Below, piece after piece: positions 16,366-24,766 of a DNA stretch of 64,000 bases. The notes under the pieces are model-generated. The model did no database searches, was not told the origin of the DNA, and saw only the letters and a list, made by a program, of their open reading frames with translations. Source of the stretch: Cellulomonas chitinilytica (GTDB lineage Bacteria; Actinomycetota; Actinomycetes; Actinomycetales; Cellulomonadaceae); the NCBI RefSeq assembly GCF_016862675.1, contig NZ_BONK01000007.1, forward strand, positions 1-64,000. Direction: 5' to 3'. The first letter of the stretch is position 1, and every line of letters starts with the position of its first letter. The position numbers and the translations under genes were made by a program.

Positions 16366-17817
16366 ATGACCTCAGGACCCGGCTGGTCGCTGCACCCGGA
16401 CCGCGCACTGCCCAGCGACCCCGTCGTGCGGCCGCTGGCCCGCGAGATCCTCGCCGCGACCGAACGGCTGCCGATCGTGTCGATGCACGGCCACGTCGAC
16501 GCGGGCGTCCTGGCGCGCGACGAGCCCTTCGCCGACCCGGCGTCCCTGCTCGTGATCCCCGACCACTACCTGGTCCGGATGCTCGTCTCCCAGGGCGTCC
16601 CGCACGACGACCTCGGTGTGCCGCGTCTCGACGGCGGCGCCGTGCAGACCGACCCCCGCGAGATCTGGCGGACGTTCGCGTCGCGCTGGCACCTGTTCCG
16701 CGGCACCCCGACCCGGTACTGGCTGGAGCACGTGCTCGTCGACGTGTTCGGGGTCGACGAGCGCCCGTCCGCCGACAGCGCCGACCGCCTCTACGACCAC
16801 CTGGCCGACCGGCTCGCCGCGCCGGAGTTCCGCCCGCGCGCGCTGTTCGACCGGTTCGGGATCGAGGTCCTCTCGACGACCGACGCGGCCACCTCCACCC
16901 TCGCCGACCACGCCGCGCTCGCGGCCGACGGCTGGCGCGACAGGGTGGTCCCGACGTTCCGGCCCGACGCCCTCTTCCACGTCGACCGGGCGGCGTGGCG
17001 CGACGACCTGCGCCTGCTGGAGGAGCGCTCGGGTATCGCGATCCACGGGTATCCGGACTTCGTGCGGGCGGTCGAGGCGCGCCGGGCGACGTTCGTGGCC
17101 GCGGGTGCGCGGTCGAGCGACCACGGGCACCTCTCGGCCGACGCGACGCCGCTGTCGGTGCGCGAGGCCGGCCGGGTGTTCGACGAGGCGCGCCTGGGCA
17201 CCGTGAGCGCCGCCGACGCCGCCGCGTTCTCCGCCCACATGCTGTTCGAGACGGCCCGGATGGCGAGCGAGGACGGTCTCGTCCTGCAGCTGCACCCGGG
17301 CGTCCTGCGGGACCACGACCACGGGGTCGTGGGCGTCCGCGGCCCGGACGTGGGCTACGACATCCCCGTCCCGACCGACTACGTGCACGGGCTGCGGCCG
17401 CTGCTGGAGGCGTTCGGCCACCACCCGGGCCTGCGGATGGTGCTGTTCACGGTCGACGAGGACACGTTCAGCCGTGAGCTCGCGCCGCTCGCCGGCGTCT
17501 ACCCGGCGGTCCGCCTGGGTGCGCCGTGGTGGTTCCTCGACACCCCGGACGGCATGCGGCGCTTCCGGGAGGCGGTGACCGACACGGCCGGGTTCTACAA
17601 CACGACGGGGTTCGTGGACGACACCCGCGCGTTCTGCTCGATCCCCGCCCGGCACGACCTCGCGCGGCGCGTCGACGCAGGTCACCTGGCCCGTCTGGTC
17701 GCCGAGCACCGGCTGGACCTCGACGAGGCGATCGAGACGGCCGTGGATCTCGCGTACCGGATCCCGCGGGAGGCGTATGCTTCCCGGACGACGGCAAGCG
17801 CTTACCAGAACGCCTGA
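16366..17817 (+). CDS. uxaC: Glucuronate (uronate) isomerase
   Basis: 483 residues of the UxaC family in the amidohydrolase superfamily. MHGHVDAG near residue 40 provides two metal-ligand-type histidines, and conserved blocks such as RYWLEHVL, FRPDALFH and WWFLDTPDGM match the family along its length. It isomerises D-glucuronate to D-fructuronate and D-galacturonate to D-tagaturonate, the first step of the hexuronate pathway. ATG 16366 follows GAGGAG with a 9-nt spacer. The longer frame from 16240 runs through the divergent promoter region and is unlikely. The 3' end of the gene contains a promoter and operator for the next two genes. Confidence 0.93.
   Translation: MTSGPGWSLHPDRALPSDPVVRPLAREILAATERLPIVSMHGHVDAGVLARDEPFADPASLLVIPDHYLVRMLVSQGVPHDDLGVPRLDGGAVQTDPREIWRTFASRWHLFRGTPTRYWLEHVLVDVFGVDERPSADSADRLYDHLADRLAAPEFRPRALFDRFGIEVLSTTDAATSTLADHAALAADGWRDRVVPTFRPDALFHVDRAAWRDDLRLLEERSGIAIHGYPDFVRAVEARRATFVAAGARSSDHGHLSADATPLSVREAGRVFDEARLGTVSAADAAAFSAHMLFETARMASEDGLVLQLHPGVLRDHDHGVVGVRGPDVGYDIPVPTDYVHGLRPLLEAFGHHPGLRMVLFTVDEDTFSRELAPLAGVYPAVRLGAPWWFLDTPDGMRRFREAVTDTAGFYNTTGFVDDTRAFCSIPARHDLARRVDAGHLARLVAEHRLDLDEAIETAVDLAYRIPREAYASRTTASAYQNA
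17776..17807 (+). promoter_or_regulatory. Internal promoter and LacI-type operator for eda-kdgK
   Basis: TATGCT (17776-17781) fits TANNNT, and CGGCAAGCGCTTACCA (17792-17807) is the shared operator placed at the expected transcription start. Both lie within the last codons of uxaC, so aldolase and kinase can be induced separately from the isomerase. Confidence 0.65.
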
Positions 17818-17876
17818 CGACCAACCGGACGATCGGGTCGCGCCCGACGCGACCGGACCTGTGCGAAGGAGCACCC

Positions 17877-18503
17877 GTGAGCGAGATCCTCCAGCGACTG
17901 TCCGCCCACCGGCTCGTCCCGGTGGTCGTCCTCGACGACGCCGCCCATGCCGCCGGCCTCGCCGACGCGCTCGTCGCGGGCGGGCTCCCCGTCGCCGAGG
18001 TGACCTTCCGGACCGCGGCCGCGCCCGACGCCATCCGCGCGATGGCCGACCGGGGCGACGTCCTCGTCGGCGCCGGCACGGTCCTGACTCCTGCGCAGGT
18101 CGACCAGGCGGTCGCCGCGGGCGCGTCGTTCGTCGTCTCGCCCGGCACCAGCCGCGCCGTCGTCGAAAGGTGCCAGGAGCACGGCGTCCTCGCCCTGCCC
18201 GGCGCCGTGACCGCGTCCGAGGTCATGGCGGCGCTCGAGCTCGGCGTCACCACCGTGAAGTTCTTCCCGGCCGGGACCTCCGGCGGCGCACCCGCCATCG
18301 CCGCGCTCGCCGCGCCGTTCGGCGACGTCGGGTTCGTGCCCACCGGCGGCGTCGGACCCGGCAACCTGCACGAGTACCTCGCGATCCCGTCCGTGCGGGC
18401 CGTCGGCGGGTCGTGGATGGTGCCGCGCGACCTCGTCCGCGCCGGCGAGCTCACCGCGGTCAAGGACCTCACGGCCGCGGCCGTCGCCCTCGCCGCCGCC
18501 TGA
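17877..18503 (+). CDS. eda: 2-dehydro-3-deoxy-6-phosphogluconate (KDPG) aldolase
   Basis: 208 residues, the usual length. EVTFR (Glu41, Arg45), GAGTVLTPAQV and the Schiff-base lysine in TTVKFFPAG (Lys128) are all present, as is the late phosphate-binding VPTGGV. It cleaves KDPG to pyruvate and glyceraldehyde-3-phosphate, the last step of hexuronate catabolism. GTG 17877 follows GAAGGAG with a short spacer. It lies 60 nt after uxaC and 88 nt before the KDG kinase gene. Confidence 0.94.
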   Translation: MSEILQRLSAHRLVPVVVLDDAAHAAGLADALVAGGLPVAEVTFRTAAAPDAIRAMADRGDVLVGAGTVLTPAQVDQAVAAGASFVVSPGTSRAVVERCQEHGVLALPGAVTASEVMAALELGVTTVKFFPAGTSGGAPAIAALAAPFGDVGFVPTGGVGPGNLHEYLAIPSVRAVGGSWMVPRDLVRAGELTAVKDLTAAAVALAAA

Positions 18504-18510
18504 CGTCCCC

Positions 18511-18561
18511 GCCGTCCGACCAGCACCGCCGCCCGACCAGCCCCGCCGCCCGACCAGCACT
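18511..18561. repeat. 17-nt tandem repeat, three copies
   Basis: Units of about CGCCGCCCGACCAGCAC start at 18511, 18528 and 18545, between eda and kdgK. They leave the kinase ribosome-binding site (GAGGAG) free. Confidence 0.8.
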
Positions 18562-18591
18562 GCCGCCCGAGCCCCACCCGAGGAGCCCGCC

Positions 18592-19695
18592 GTGTCCGAC
18601 CTGACGATCCGCCCGGCCGCCGAGACCCGCTACGACGCGGTCTCCCTCGGCGAGGTCATGCTCCGCCTCGACCCGGGCGAGGGCCGCATCCGCACCGCCC
18701 GCTCGCTGCGCGTCTGGGAGGGCGGCGGCGAGTACAACGTGGCGCGCGGCCTGCGTCGGGCGTTCGGCCTGCGCACCGCGATCGTCACCGCGCTCGCGGA
18801 CAACGAGGTCGGCCGGCTCGTCGAGGACTGCATGCTCGCGGGCGGCGTCGACACCTCGCTCGTCCGGTGGTTGCCGTACGACGGCGTCGGCCGTGCCGTC
18901 CGCAACGGCCTCAACTTCACCGAGCGCGGCTTCGGGGTCCGCGGCGCCGTCGGGGTCAGCGACCGCGGCCACACCGCCGCGTCCCAGCTCGCCCCCGGCG
19001 ACGTCGACTGGGACCACCTGTTCGGCGAGCTCGGCGTCCGCTGGTTCCACACGGGCGGCATCTTCGCGGCCCTCTCGGACGCCGCCGCGCAGACGGTCAT
19101 CGAGGCCGTCACGGCCGCGCACCGCCACGGCACCGTCGTCTCGTACGACCTCAACTACCGGCCGTCCCTCTGGAAGGCCGTCGGCGGCCAGGTCCGCGCG
19201 CAGGAGGTCAACCGCGAGATCGCCCCGCACATCGACGTGATGATCGGCAACGAGGAGGACTTCACCGCGTCGCTCGGCTTCGAGGTCGAGGGCGTCGACG
19301 AGAGCCTGTCCTCCCTGGAGGTCGACGCGTTCGCCGCGATGATCGACCGTGCGGCGGCTGCCTACCCGAACTTCCGCGTCATCGCGACGACCCTGCGCAC
19401 CGTCCACAGCGCCACGGTCAACGACTGGGGGGCCATCGCCTGGTCCCGCTCGACGGGCGTCGTCAGCGCGACGCACCGGGAGCGCCTGGAGATCCTCGAC
19501 CGCGTCGGCGGCGGCGACTCGTTCGCGTCCGGCCTCGCCTACGGCCTGCTCGCGGGCGAGGACCTGGCCACGGCCGTCGAGTACGGCGCGGCGCACGGCG
19601 CCCTCGCCATGACGACACCCGGGGACACGTCGATGGCCACGAAGGCCGAGGTCCTCAAGCTCGCGGGCGGCGGCGGGGCGCGCGTCGACCGCTGA
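18592..19695 (+). CDS. kdgK: PfkB-family sugar kinase, probably 2-keto-3-deoxygluconate kinase
   Basis: 367 residues. The ribokinase/PfkB fold is shown by GEVMLRLDPGEG near the start, the substrate-side EGGGEYNVARGL, the YDLNYRPSLW strand, and the C-terminal RVGGGDSFASGL, which carries the catalytic Asp (about residue 309) and anion hole. It would phosphorylate 2-keto-3-deoxygluconate made by the mannonate and altronate dehydratases, feeding the adjacent aldolase. GTG 18592 follows GAGGAG. The C-terminus is somewhat extended and Gly-rich. Position next to eda makes KdgK the most likely member of the family. Confidence 0.9.
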   Translation: MSDLTIRPAAETRYDAVSLGEVMLRLDPGEGRIRTARSLRVWEGGGEYNVARGLRRAFGLRTAIVTALADNEVGRLVEDCMLAGGVDTSLVRWLPYDGVGRAVRNGLNFTERGFGVRGAVGVSDRGHTAASQLAPGDVDWDHLFGELGVRWFHTGGIFAALSDAAAQTVIEAVTAAHRHGTVVSYDLNYRPSLWKAVGGQVRAQEVNREIAPHIDVMIGNEEDFTASLGFEVEGVDESLSSLEVDAFAAMIDRAAAAYPNFRVIATTLRTVHSATVNDWGAIAWSRSTGVVSATHRERLEILDRVGGGDSFASGLAYGLLAGEDLATAVEYGAAHGALAMTTPGDTSMATKAEVLKLAGGGGARVDR

Positions 19696-19776
19696 CGGCG
19701 TGCGAGGACGACGCGGGCGGGTACGCCCCGACCTGGCGGGCGTGCTCGTCCGGTCCGCCCGCGCCGCGGGTCGGTG

Positions 19777-19965
19777 TCACTCGTCGACGAACCGCCACCA
19801 GCCGACCGGCGCGTACGCCGAGTCGGAGATCGTCTCGCCGGCGCCGGGTTCGAGCGGGTAGTGCTTCACGTTCCCGGCCCAGTACCGCAGGATCCGGCCG
19901 AGCTCGCCGTTCAGGTCGTCGGGCACGACGCCCGCCGACAGGTCGACCTCCAGCACGAACTTCAT
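19777..19965 (-). CDS. Small conserved-looking hypothetical protein
   Basis: 62 residues starting MKFVLEVDLS and ending WWRFVDE, with an aromatic cluster and a central GRILRYWAGN helix. ATG 19965 is preceded by CAGGAGGGG, one of the best ribosome-binding sites in the window. It is soluble-looking, with no signal or membrane segment. It lies downstream of the altronate dehydratase gene on the same strand, but a strong hairpin separates them. I do not recognise the family. Confidence 0.75.
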   Translation of the reverse strand: MKFVLEVDLSAGVVPDDLNGELGRILRYWAGNVKHYPLEPGAGETISDSAYAPVGWWRFVDE

Positions 19966-20005
19966 CGCACGCCCCTCCTGCCGATGGTCGGGCCGCGATC
20001 GGCCC

Positions 20006-20065
20006 GGCGAGACCACCACGAGTGTCGTCCAGCGACGGCCGTACGACACCCATGGTGGTCTCGCC
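20006..20065. terminator. Long imperfect palindrome between uxaA and a small gene
   Basis: Arms at 20006-20028 and 20043-20065 form a 23-bp stem with two mismatched or wobble positions and a 14-nt loop. It lies just after the altronate dehydratase stop on the minus strand and can act as its terminator. An operator role for the small gene at 19965 is also possible. Confidence 0.6.
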
Positions 20066-20090
20066 GGCTCGGGGCCGCGCACCGGACCGG

Positions 20091-21737
20091 TCAGGTCACC
20101 GCGCCGAGCTGCCACGGGACGAACTCGTCGGCGCCCAGGTCGAGCTCCTCGGACACCGTCTGCCGGCCCGAGGCGACCTCGACGATCAGCTCGAACAGCT
20201 CCTCGCCGACCGACGCGACCGTGGCGGTCCCGTCGACGATCCGCCCCGCGTCGAGGTCCATGTCCTCGGTCATGCGCAGGTAGGTCGCGGTGTTGGTGGC
20301 GACCTTGATGGACGGCGTCGGCTTGCAGCCCAGCACAGACCCGCGCCCGGTGGTGAACACGACGACGGTCGCGCCGCCGGCGACGAGCCCGGTGACGGAC
20401 ACGGGGTCGTACCCGGGGGTGTCCATGAACGTGAACCCCCGCTCGGTGACCTGCTCGGCGTACTCGTGGACGGCGGTGAGCTCGGCGGTGCCGCCCTTGG
20501 CGACGGCGCCGAGCGACTTCTCGAGGATCGTCGTGAGCCCGCCGGCCTTGTTGCCCGGGGAGGGGTTGTTGTCGAGGGTCCCGCCGCCCGCGGCCGTGTA
20601 CTGCTTCCACCAGTCGAGGCGGTCGAGGAGCTTCTGCCCGACCTCCCGGGACACCGCCCGCCGGAGCAGGAGGTGCTCGGCGCCGAACACCTCGGGCGTC
20701 TCGGCGAGGATGCTCGTGCCCCCGCGCGCGACGAGCAGGTCGGACGCGTGGCCGAGCGCGGGGTTGGCGGTGATGCCGGAGTACCCGTCGGACCCGCCGC
20801 AGTTCAGCCCGAGCACGAGCTCCGACACCGGGACGGGTGACCGCCGCAGCGCGTCGATCCCCGGGAGCATCGCCTCGATCGCCTCGACCCCGGCGCGCAC
20901 GGTGCGGCGGATGCCGCCGGTCTCCTGGATGACGAGCGTGCGGACGGGCTTGTCGGCGGGCAGGTCGAGCCCGTCGAGGAGCGTCTGGGCGGGCAGCATC
21001 TCGCAGCCGAGGCCCAGCACGAGCAGCCCGGCGACGTTCGGGTGGTCGGCGTACCCGCGCAGGGTCCGCCGGGTGATCTGTGCGCCCTCGCTGGTCGGGA
21101 CGAGGCCGCAGCCGGTGTCGTGCGTGAGGGCGACGACCCCGTCGACGTGCGGGTACGCCTCCAGCGCGCGCCCGCGGAACTGGTCGGCGATCAGCCGCGC
21201 GGTCGACGCCGAGCAGTTCACGGACGTGACGATGCCGACGTAGTTCCGCGTCCCGACGCGGCCGTCGGCGCGCACGTACCCGTCGAACGTCCGGACCGGC
21301 CCGTCCGGCGCAGGCAGCGTCACACGGGCGGTGCCGAACTCGTACGCGCGTTCGTCGTCGTCCATGCCGAGGTTGTGCGTGTGCACGTGGTCGCCGACCG
21401 CGATGTCCCGGGTGGCCCGCCCGATCGACTGCCCGTACTTGTGCACCGGCTCGCCCGCGCGCACGGCCCGCAGCGCGAGCTTGTGCCCACGCGGCACGCT
21501 CTGCCGGACGACCAGGTCCCCGGACGACGGGAGTGACGACGAGCCGGCAGACGAGCCCGACGAGCCGGCCGCCGAGGCCGATGACGAGCCCGACGACGAG
21601 ACCGACGACGAGCTCGACGGGCCCGCCGGCGTCGTCAGCACCGTCCCGTCCTGCAGGTCGCGCGTGGCGACCCCCACGTGGTCGTCGGGCCGGAGCACGA
21701 GCACGCAGTCGGTGAGGGCGAGCGGAGCCGTCGTCAT
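20091..21737 (-). CDS. uxaA: Altronate dehydratase (UxaA-type, SAF plus catalytic domain)
   Basis: 548 residues. Residues 1 to about 110 form the SAF domain and the rest is the dehydratase domain, with GRVGTRNYVGIVTSVNCSA, HDTGCG, LGLGCE and LNCGGSDGYSG, blocks with conserved Cys and metal-ligand residues. It dehydrates D-altronate to 2-keto-3-deoxygluconate in galacturonate breakdown and so feeds KdgK and Eda. Residues 38-73 are an unusual Ser-rich insertion inside the SAF domain, encoded by short GACGAG-type repeats (about 21536-21620); these are probably a neutral surface loop. The start at 21737 is preceded on its strand by GAAGGG. The promoter carries two palindromes (21763-21788). Confidence 0.92.
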   Translation of the reverse strand: MTTAPLALTDCVLVLRPDDHVGVATRDLQDGTVLTTPAGPSSSSSVSSSGSSSASAAGSSGSSAGSSSLPSSGDLVVRQSVPRGHKLALRAVRAGEPVHKYGQSIGRATRDIAVGDHVHTHNLGMDDDERAYEFGTARVTLPAPDGPVRTFDGYVRADGRVGTRNYVGIVTSVNCSASTARLIADQFRGRALEAYPHVDGVVALTHDTGCGLVPTSEGAQITRRTLRGYADHPNVAGLLVLGLGCEMLPAQTLLDGLDLPADKPVRTLVIQETGGIRRTVRAGVEAIEAMLPGIDALRRSPVPVSELVLGLNCGGSDGYSGITANPALGHASDLLVARGGTSILAETPEVFGAEHLLLRRAVSREVGQKLLDRLDWWKQYTAAGGGTLDNNPSPGNKAGGLTTILEKSLGAVAKGGTAELTAVHEYAEQVTERGFTFMDTPGYDPVSVTGLVAGGATVVVFTTGRGSVLGCKPTPSIKVATNTATYLRMTEDMDLDAGRIVDGTATVASVGEELFELIVEVASGRQTVSEELDLGADEFVPWQLGAVT

Positions 21738-21762
21738 CCTCGAAACCCTTCACGAACGGGTG

Positions 21763-21788
21763 CTGACTGAGTCAGGATACCGCTTTCC
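21763..21788 (-). promoter_or_regulatory. uxaA promoter with two palindromic sites
   Basis: On the minus strand TATCCT (plus 21774-21779) is the -10 box. Immediately downstream, CTGACTGAGTCAG (21763-21775) is a perfect 13-bp palindrome with a central G. Overlapping the -10, GGATACCGCTTTCC (21775-21788) resembles the shared LacI-type operator. The adjacent divergent LacI gene is the natural candidate for one of them. Confidence 0.6.
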
Positions 21789-21824
21789 CGAGCGTCGTGG
21801 CCGCTCGCGCGGGCCACTGACCTC

Positions 21825-21830
21825 TACCCT
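21825..21830 (+). promoter_or_regulatory. -10 box for a leaderless LacI gene
   Basis: TACCCT fits TANNNT and ends 7 nt before ATG 21838, the spacing of a leaderless transcript. Confidence 0.55.
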
Positions 21831-21837
21831 CCAGAGC

Positions 21838-22860
21838 ATGGCCGGACCTGTGACCCTGAGCGACGTCGCCCGCGAGGCGGGGGTGTCGCTCGCCACCGCG
21901 TCGCGCGCGATCAACGGCAGCGCCAACCGCGTCGTCCGGGCGGACCTGCGCGAACGGGTCCTCGCCGCCGCCGCCAAGCTCCGCTACAGCCCCGACGCCA
22001 ACGCGCAGGCGATGGCCCGCGGCCGCACCACGTCGATCGGGCTCGTGGTCCACGACATCGCCGACCCGTTCTTCTCCTCCATCGCCGCAGGGGTCACCCG
22101 GGCCGCCGACCGTGCCGGCCTGCAGGTCACGCTCACGAGCACGCAGCACGACCCGTCCCGCGAGGCCGGCCTCGTCGACCTGCTCAAGCGCCAGCGCGCG
22201 CGGGCCGTCGTCATCGCGGGCGGCCGGATGGACGACGAGGACGCCAACGCCGACCTGCGCACCGCGCTCGACGACTACCGCGCGGGCGGCGGCTCGGTCG
22301 CGCTCATCGGCCAGCCCGTGCTCGGGGTCGACACCGTGGTCGTCGACAACGCCCGCGGCGCCGCCGACCTCGCCCGCGCGCTGCACGGCCGCGGGTACCG
22401 GTCGTTCGCGGTGCTCGGCGGGCCCGAGCAGCACCTGACGGCCCGGGAGCGCCGCGAGGCGTTCCGCGACGCGCTCGCCGAGCTCGGCACGACGATCCCC
22501 GACGCCTGGATCCTCACCGGCGCGTTCACGCACGAGGGCGGCGAGGACGCGATGCGCGCCCTCCTGCGTGGGGACGACCGGCCGCAGGTCGTGTTCGCCG
22601 TCAACGACGTCATGGCCCTCGGGGCCCTCACCGCCGCACGGGACGTGGGCGTGCGGGTGCCGGACGACATCGCGCTCGCCGGGTTCGACGACATCTCCAC
22701 CCTGCGCGACGTCGTGCCGGGCCTGACCACCGTCCGCGTCCCGCTCGTCGACATCGGCATCGCCGCCACCGAGCTGGCCCTCGCGGACCCGTCGGACGAC
22801 GTCCGCCTCACCCACGTCCCGACCCAGGTGGTCCTCCGGGAGTCCACCCCCGGCATCTGA
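21838..22860 (+). CDS. LacI-family transcriptional regulator
   Basis: 340 residues. Helix-turn-helix VTLSDVAREAGVSLATASRA at the N-terminus, hinge near ANAQAMARGRT, then the effector domain with LVVHDIADPFFSSI and LAGFDDISTLRDVVPGLTTV. It is divergent from altronate dehydratase with about 100 bp between the starts, so it probably controls uxaA and itself. The inducer may be altronate or another hexuronate-derived acid (inferred). A TANNNT -10 box lies 7 nt before the ATG and no ribosome-binding site is visible, so the mRNA is probably leaderless. Confidence 0.9.
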   Translation: MAGPVTLSDVAREAGVSLATASRAINGSANRVVRADLRERVLAAAAKLRYSPDANAQAMARGRTTSIGLVVHDIADPFFSSIAAGVTRAADRAGLQVTLTSTQHDPSREAGLVDLLKRQRARAVVIAGGRMDDEDANADLRTALDDYRAGGGSVALIGQPVLGVDTVVVDNARGAADLARALHGRGYRSFAVLGGPEQHLTARERREAFRDALAELGTTIPDAWILTGAFTHEGGEDAMRALLRGDDRPQVVFAVNDVMALGALTAARDVGVRVPDDIALAGFDDISTLRDVVPGLTTVRVPLVDIGIAATELALADPSDDVRLTHVPTQVVLRESTPGI

Positions 22861-22887
22861 CCCCCGCCCACTCGGGCGGGCACCGTC

Positions 22888-22953
22888 GAGAACGTGACTT
22901 CGGGGTGAGAACGGCACTTCGAAGTGACGTTCTCACCCCGAAGTCACGTGCTC
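22888..22953. repeat. 66-bp near-perfect palindrome, copy A
   Basis: Arms of 25 nt (22888-22912 and 22929-22953) differ at one position. The 16-nt centre is itself palindromic (CACTTCGAAGTG, 22915-22926), giving an almost continuous stem. A second copy lies at 29646-29711. Both sit between convergent genes. Confidence 0.9.
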
Positions 22954-22978
22954 ACGGCCGAACGCGGGTGGGGCAGGG

Positions 22979-23707
22979 TCAGATCCCCGTGCCCAGGTCG
23001 ACCGGCGGGCCCACGGGGACGTCGGTCGGGCGGGGGCCGGTGAACGCGTCCTCCAGACGCAGCAGGTGCATGCCCATCCGCAGCCGGGCGCGGTCGGGGT
23101 CGCGCGCCGCCAGGGCCGCGAGGATCTCCTCGTGCTCCACGAACGTGCGGTCGGCGGCGCCGTCGCGGGTGAGCTCGCGCCACAGGCGCAGCTGCGTCGA
23201 GCGCCCCGCGAGGCCGGCGACGAGGGCGGTGAGCACGGCGTTCCCGGACGCCCGGGCGATCGTCGAGTGGAACGCGAGGTCGGCGGCGGCGAGCCGCTCG
23301 GGGTCGACGGGGTCGGACGTGAGGGCACGGGCCGTCTCGTCGAGCGCGGCCCGGGCGCACGCCAGGTCCTCGTCGCCGATGTGCAGCGCGGCGAGGCCGG
23401 CGGCCTCCGTCTCGATGAGCCGGCGGACGGCGTGCGCGGCGCCGGACTCGTCGGGCAGGTCCGCGACGAACAGCATCGGCGCGAGCAGGGTGCCCGGGTC
23501 GAGGTTCGTGACGTAGGTGCCGTCGCCGTGGCGCGAGTCGAGGATCCCCAGCGTCGACAGCGCCCGGACCCCCTCGCGCAGCGAGCCCCGCGACACCCCG
23601 AGGGACGCCGCGAGCTCCTTCTCGGCGGGGAGCCGGTCGCCGGCGCCGAGCGCGCCGTCGAGGATCATCTGCTTGATGCCGTCGACGACATCATCCGAAC
23701 GGGCCAC
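22979..23707 (-). CDS. FadR-subfamily GntR transcriptional regulator
   Basis: 242 residues beginning at GTG 23707. The winged helix-turn-helix is DRLPAEKELAASLGVSRGSLREGVRAL with the wing HGDGTYVTN, followed by an all-helical FCD domain with a likely metal site (Asp and His in LAFHSTIARAS and HEEILAAL). FCD regulators usually respond to small organic acids such as gluconate, galactonate or hexuronate derivatives. It lies 46 nt downstream of the lactonase-like gene on the same strand, probably as one unit. AATACT 6 nt before the start may be the -10 of a leaderless transcript. Confidence 0.88.
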   Translation of the reverse strand: MARSDDVVDGIKQMILDGALGAGDRLPAEKELAASLGVSRGSLREGVRALSTLGILDSRHGDGTYVTNLDPGTLLAPMLFVADLPDESGAAHAVRRLIETEAAGLAALHIGDEDLACARAALDETARALTSDPVDPERLAAADLAFHSTIARASGNAVLTALVAGLAGRSTQLRLWRELTRDGAADRTFVEHEEILAALAARDPDRARLRMGMHLLRLEDAFTGPRPTDVPVGPPVDLGTGI

Positions 23708-23753
23708 CTGCGCAGTATTCCCCGTGTTCCGTCCCGCGTGCGCCTGTCGCCGC

Positions 23754-24623
23754 TCAGAGGTCGTCGAGCGGGAGGCGGTACACGCGGTTGGCGGTGCCGC
23801 CGAGCACGAGGTCACGGTCGCGTTCCGACAGCTGGTCGACGGTGCGACGCAGCCCGTGCCACACGTGCGAGTAGGAGTCGCCCGCGAGCAGCGCGTACGG
23901 CCAGTCGCTGCCGAGCATGAGCCGGTCCGGGCCGAACAGCTCGAGCGCGCGGTCGACGGCGGGCTGCAGGTGCTCGGCCGTCCAGGCGGCACCGGCGGCG
24001 GTGGCCAGGCCGGACAGCTTCGCGACGACGTTCGGCATCTGCGCGACGGCGCCGAGGAGCGCGGACCAGCGGGCCCAGCCGTCCCGTTCGCCGGCCCGCA
24101 GGGCGGCGAGCGGCGGTGCGCCGAGGTGGTCGACGACGAACGTGAGCTTCGGGTGACGCTCCGCGAGGGTCGCGACGTGCGCGAGCAGCGCCGGGGTGTG
24201 CGCGGTCAGGTCGAAGCTGAGGTGGCGCTCGGTGAGCAGGGTGAGGCCCTCGTCGACCGCGGGGCGCAGCAGCCAGTCGGGGTCGGGCTCCTCGTGCACG
24301 CGGTGGCCGACGCCGACCACGGGTTCGCGTCGCCAGGCGTCGAGCTGGGCGGCCGCGTCCTCCGGGTGCATCAGCGGCACCCAGGTGACGACGCCGGCGA
24401 CCCGCGGGGAGCACAGGGCCTGGAACAGCATGAGCTCGGAGTCGGCCTTGTTGTCGGCGGACTGCACCAGGACGACCTTGTCGACGTGCTCGGCGGTGAG
24501 CTCGTCGGCGACGTCGCCGAGGCGGAACTCGCGTGCCACGGGCGCGACGTCGGGCGTCATCCAGGGGTAGTGCACCGCATCCGGGTTCCACACGTGCAGG
24601 TGGGCATCCACGACATCGGGCAT
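23754..24623 (-). CDS. Amidohydrolase-2 family protein, probable sugar lactonase
   Basis: 289 residues. The TIM barrel starts VDAHLHVWNP (metal-binding HxH), has VVDHLGAPPL in the middle and ends MLGSDWPYA with the catalytic Asp, the pattern of L-fuconolactonase and L-rhamnono-lactonase relatives. Hydrolysis of an aldonolactone is the most likely role. ATG 24623 lies 7 nt after TAGCGT on its strand, so the transcript is probably leaderless. The coupled FCD-type GntR gene and the palindrome over the promoter suggest acid-inducible control. Confidence 0.85.
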   Translation of the reverse strand: MPDVVDAHLHVWNPDAVHYPWMTPDVAPVAREFRLGDVADELTAEHVDKVVLVQSADNKADSELMLFQALCSPRVAGVVTWVPLMHPEDAAAQLDAWRREPVVGVGHRVHEEPDPDWLLRPAVDEGLTLLTERHLSFDLTAHTPALLAHVATLAERHPKLTFVVDHLGAPPLAALRAGERDGWARWSALLGAVAQMPNVVAKLSGLATAAGAAWTAEHLQPAVDRALELFGPDRLMLGSDWPYALLAGDSYSHVWHGLRRTVDQLSERDRDLVLGGTANRVYRLPLDDL

Positions 24624-24630
24624 GCTTCGG

Positions 24631-24671
24631 ACGCTAGCAGTGGTCCGATGTCTGAATCGATGTCACATCGA
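24631..24671 (-). promoter_or_regulatory. Lactonase promoter with palindromic operator
   Basis: TAGCGT (minus strand, plus 24636-24631) ends 7 nt before ATG 24623. Around the -35 position lies TCGATGTCACATCGA (24657-24671), a palindrome with 6-bp arms and a 3-nt spacer. It is a candidate target of the GntR encoded downstream. Confidence 0.6.
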
Positions 24672-24766
24672 ATCCCTCATCGAACCCTCATGGAAAGGGT
24701 CGATCCTCGGGTACTCGTCGGATGACTTTCTGTGTGTCAGCCGACGACGACGTACTCGTCGGTACG

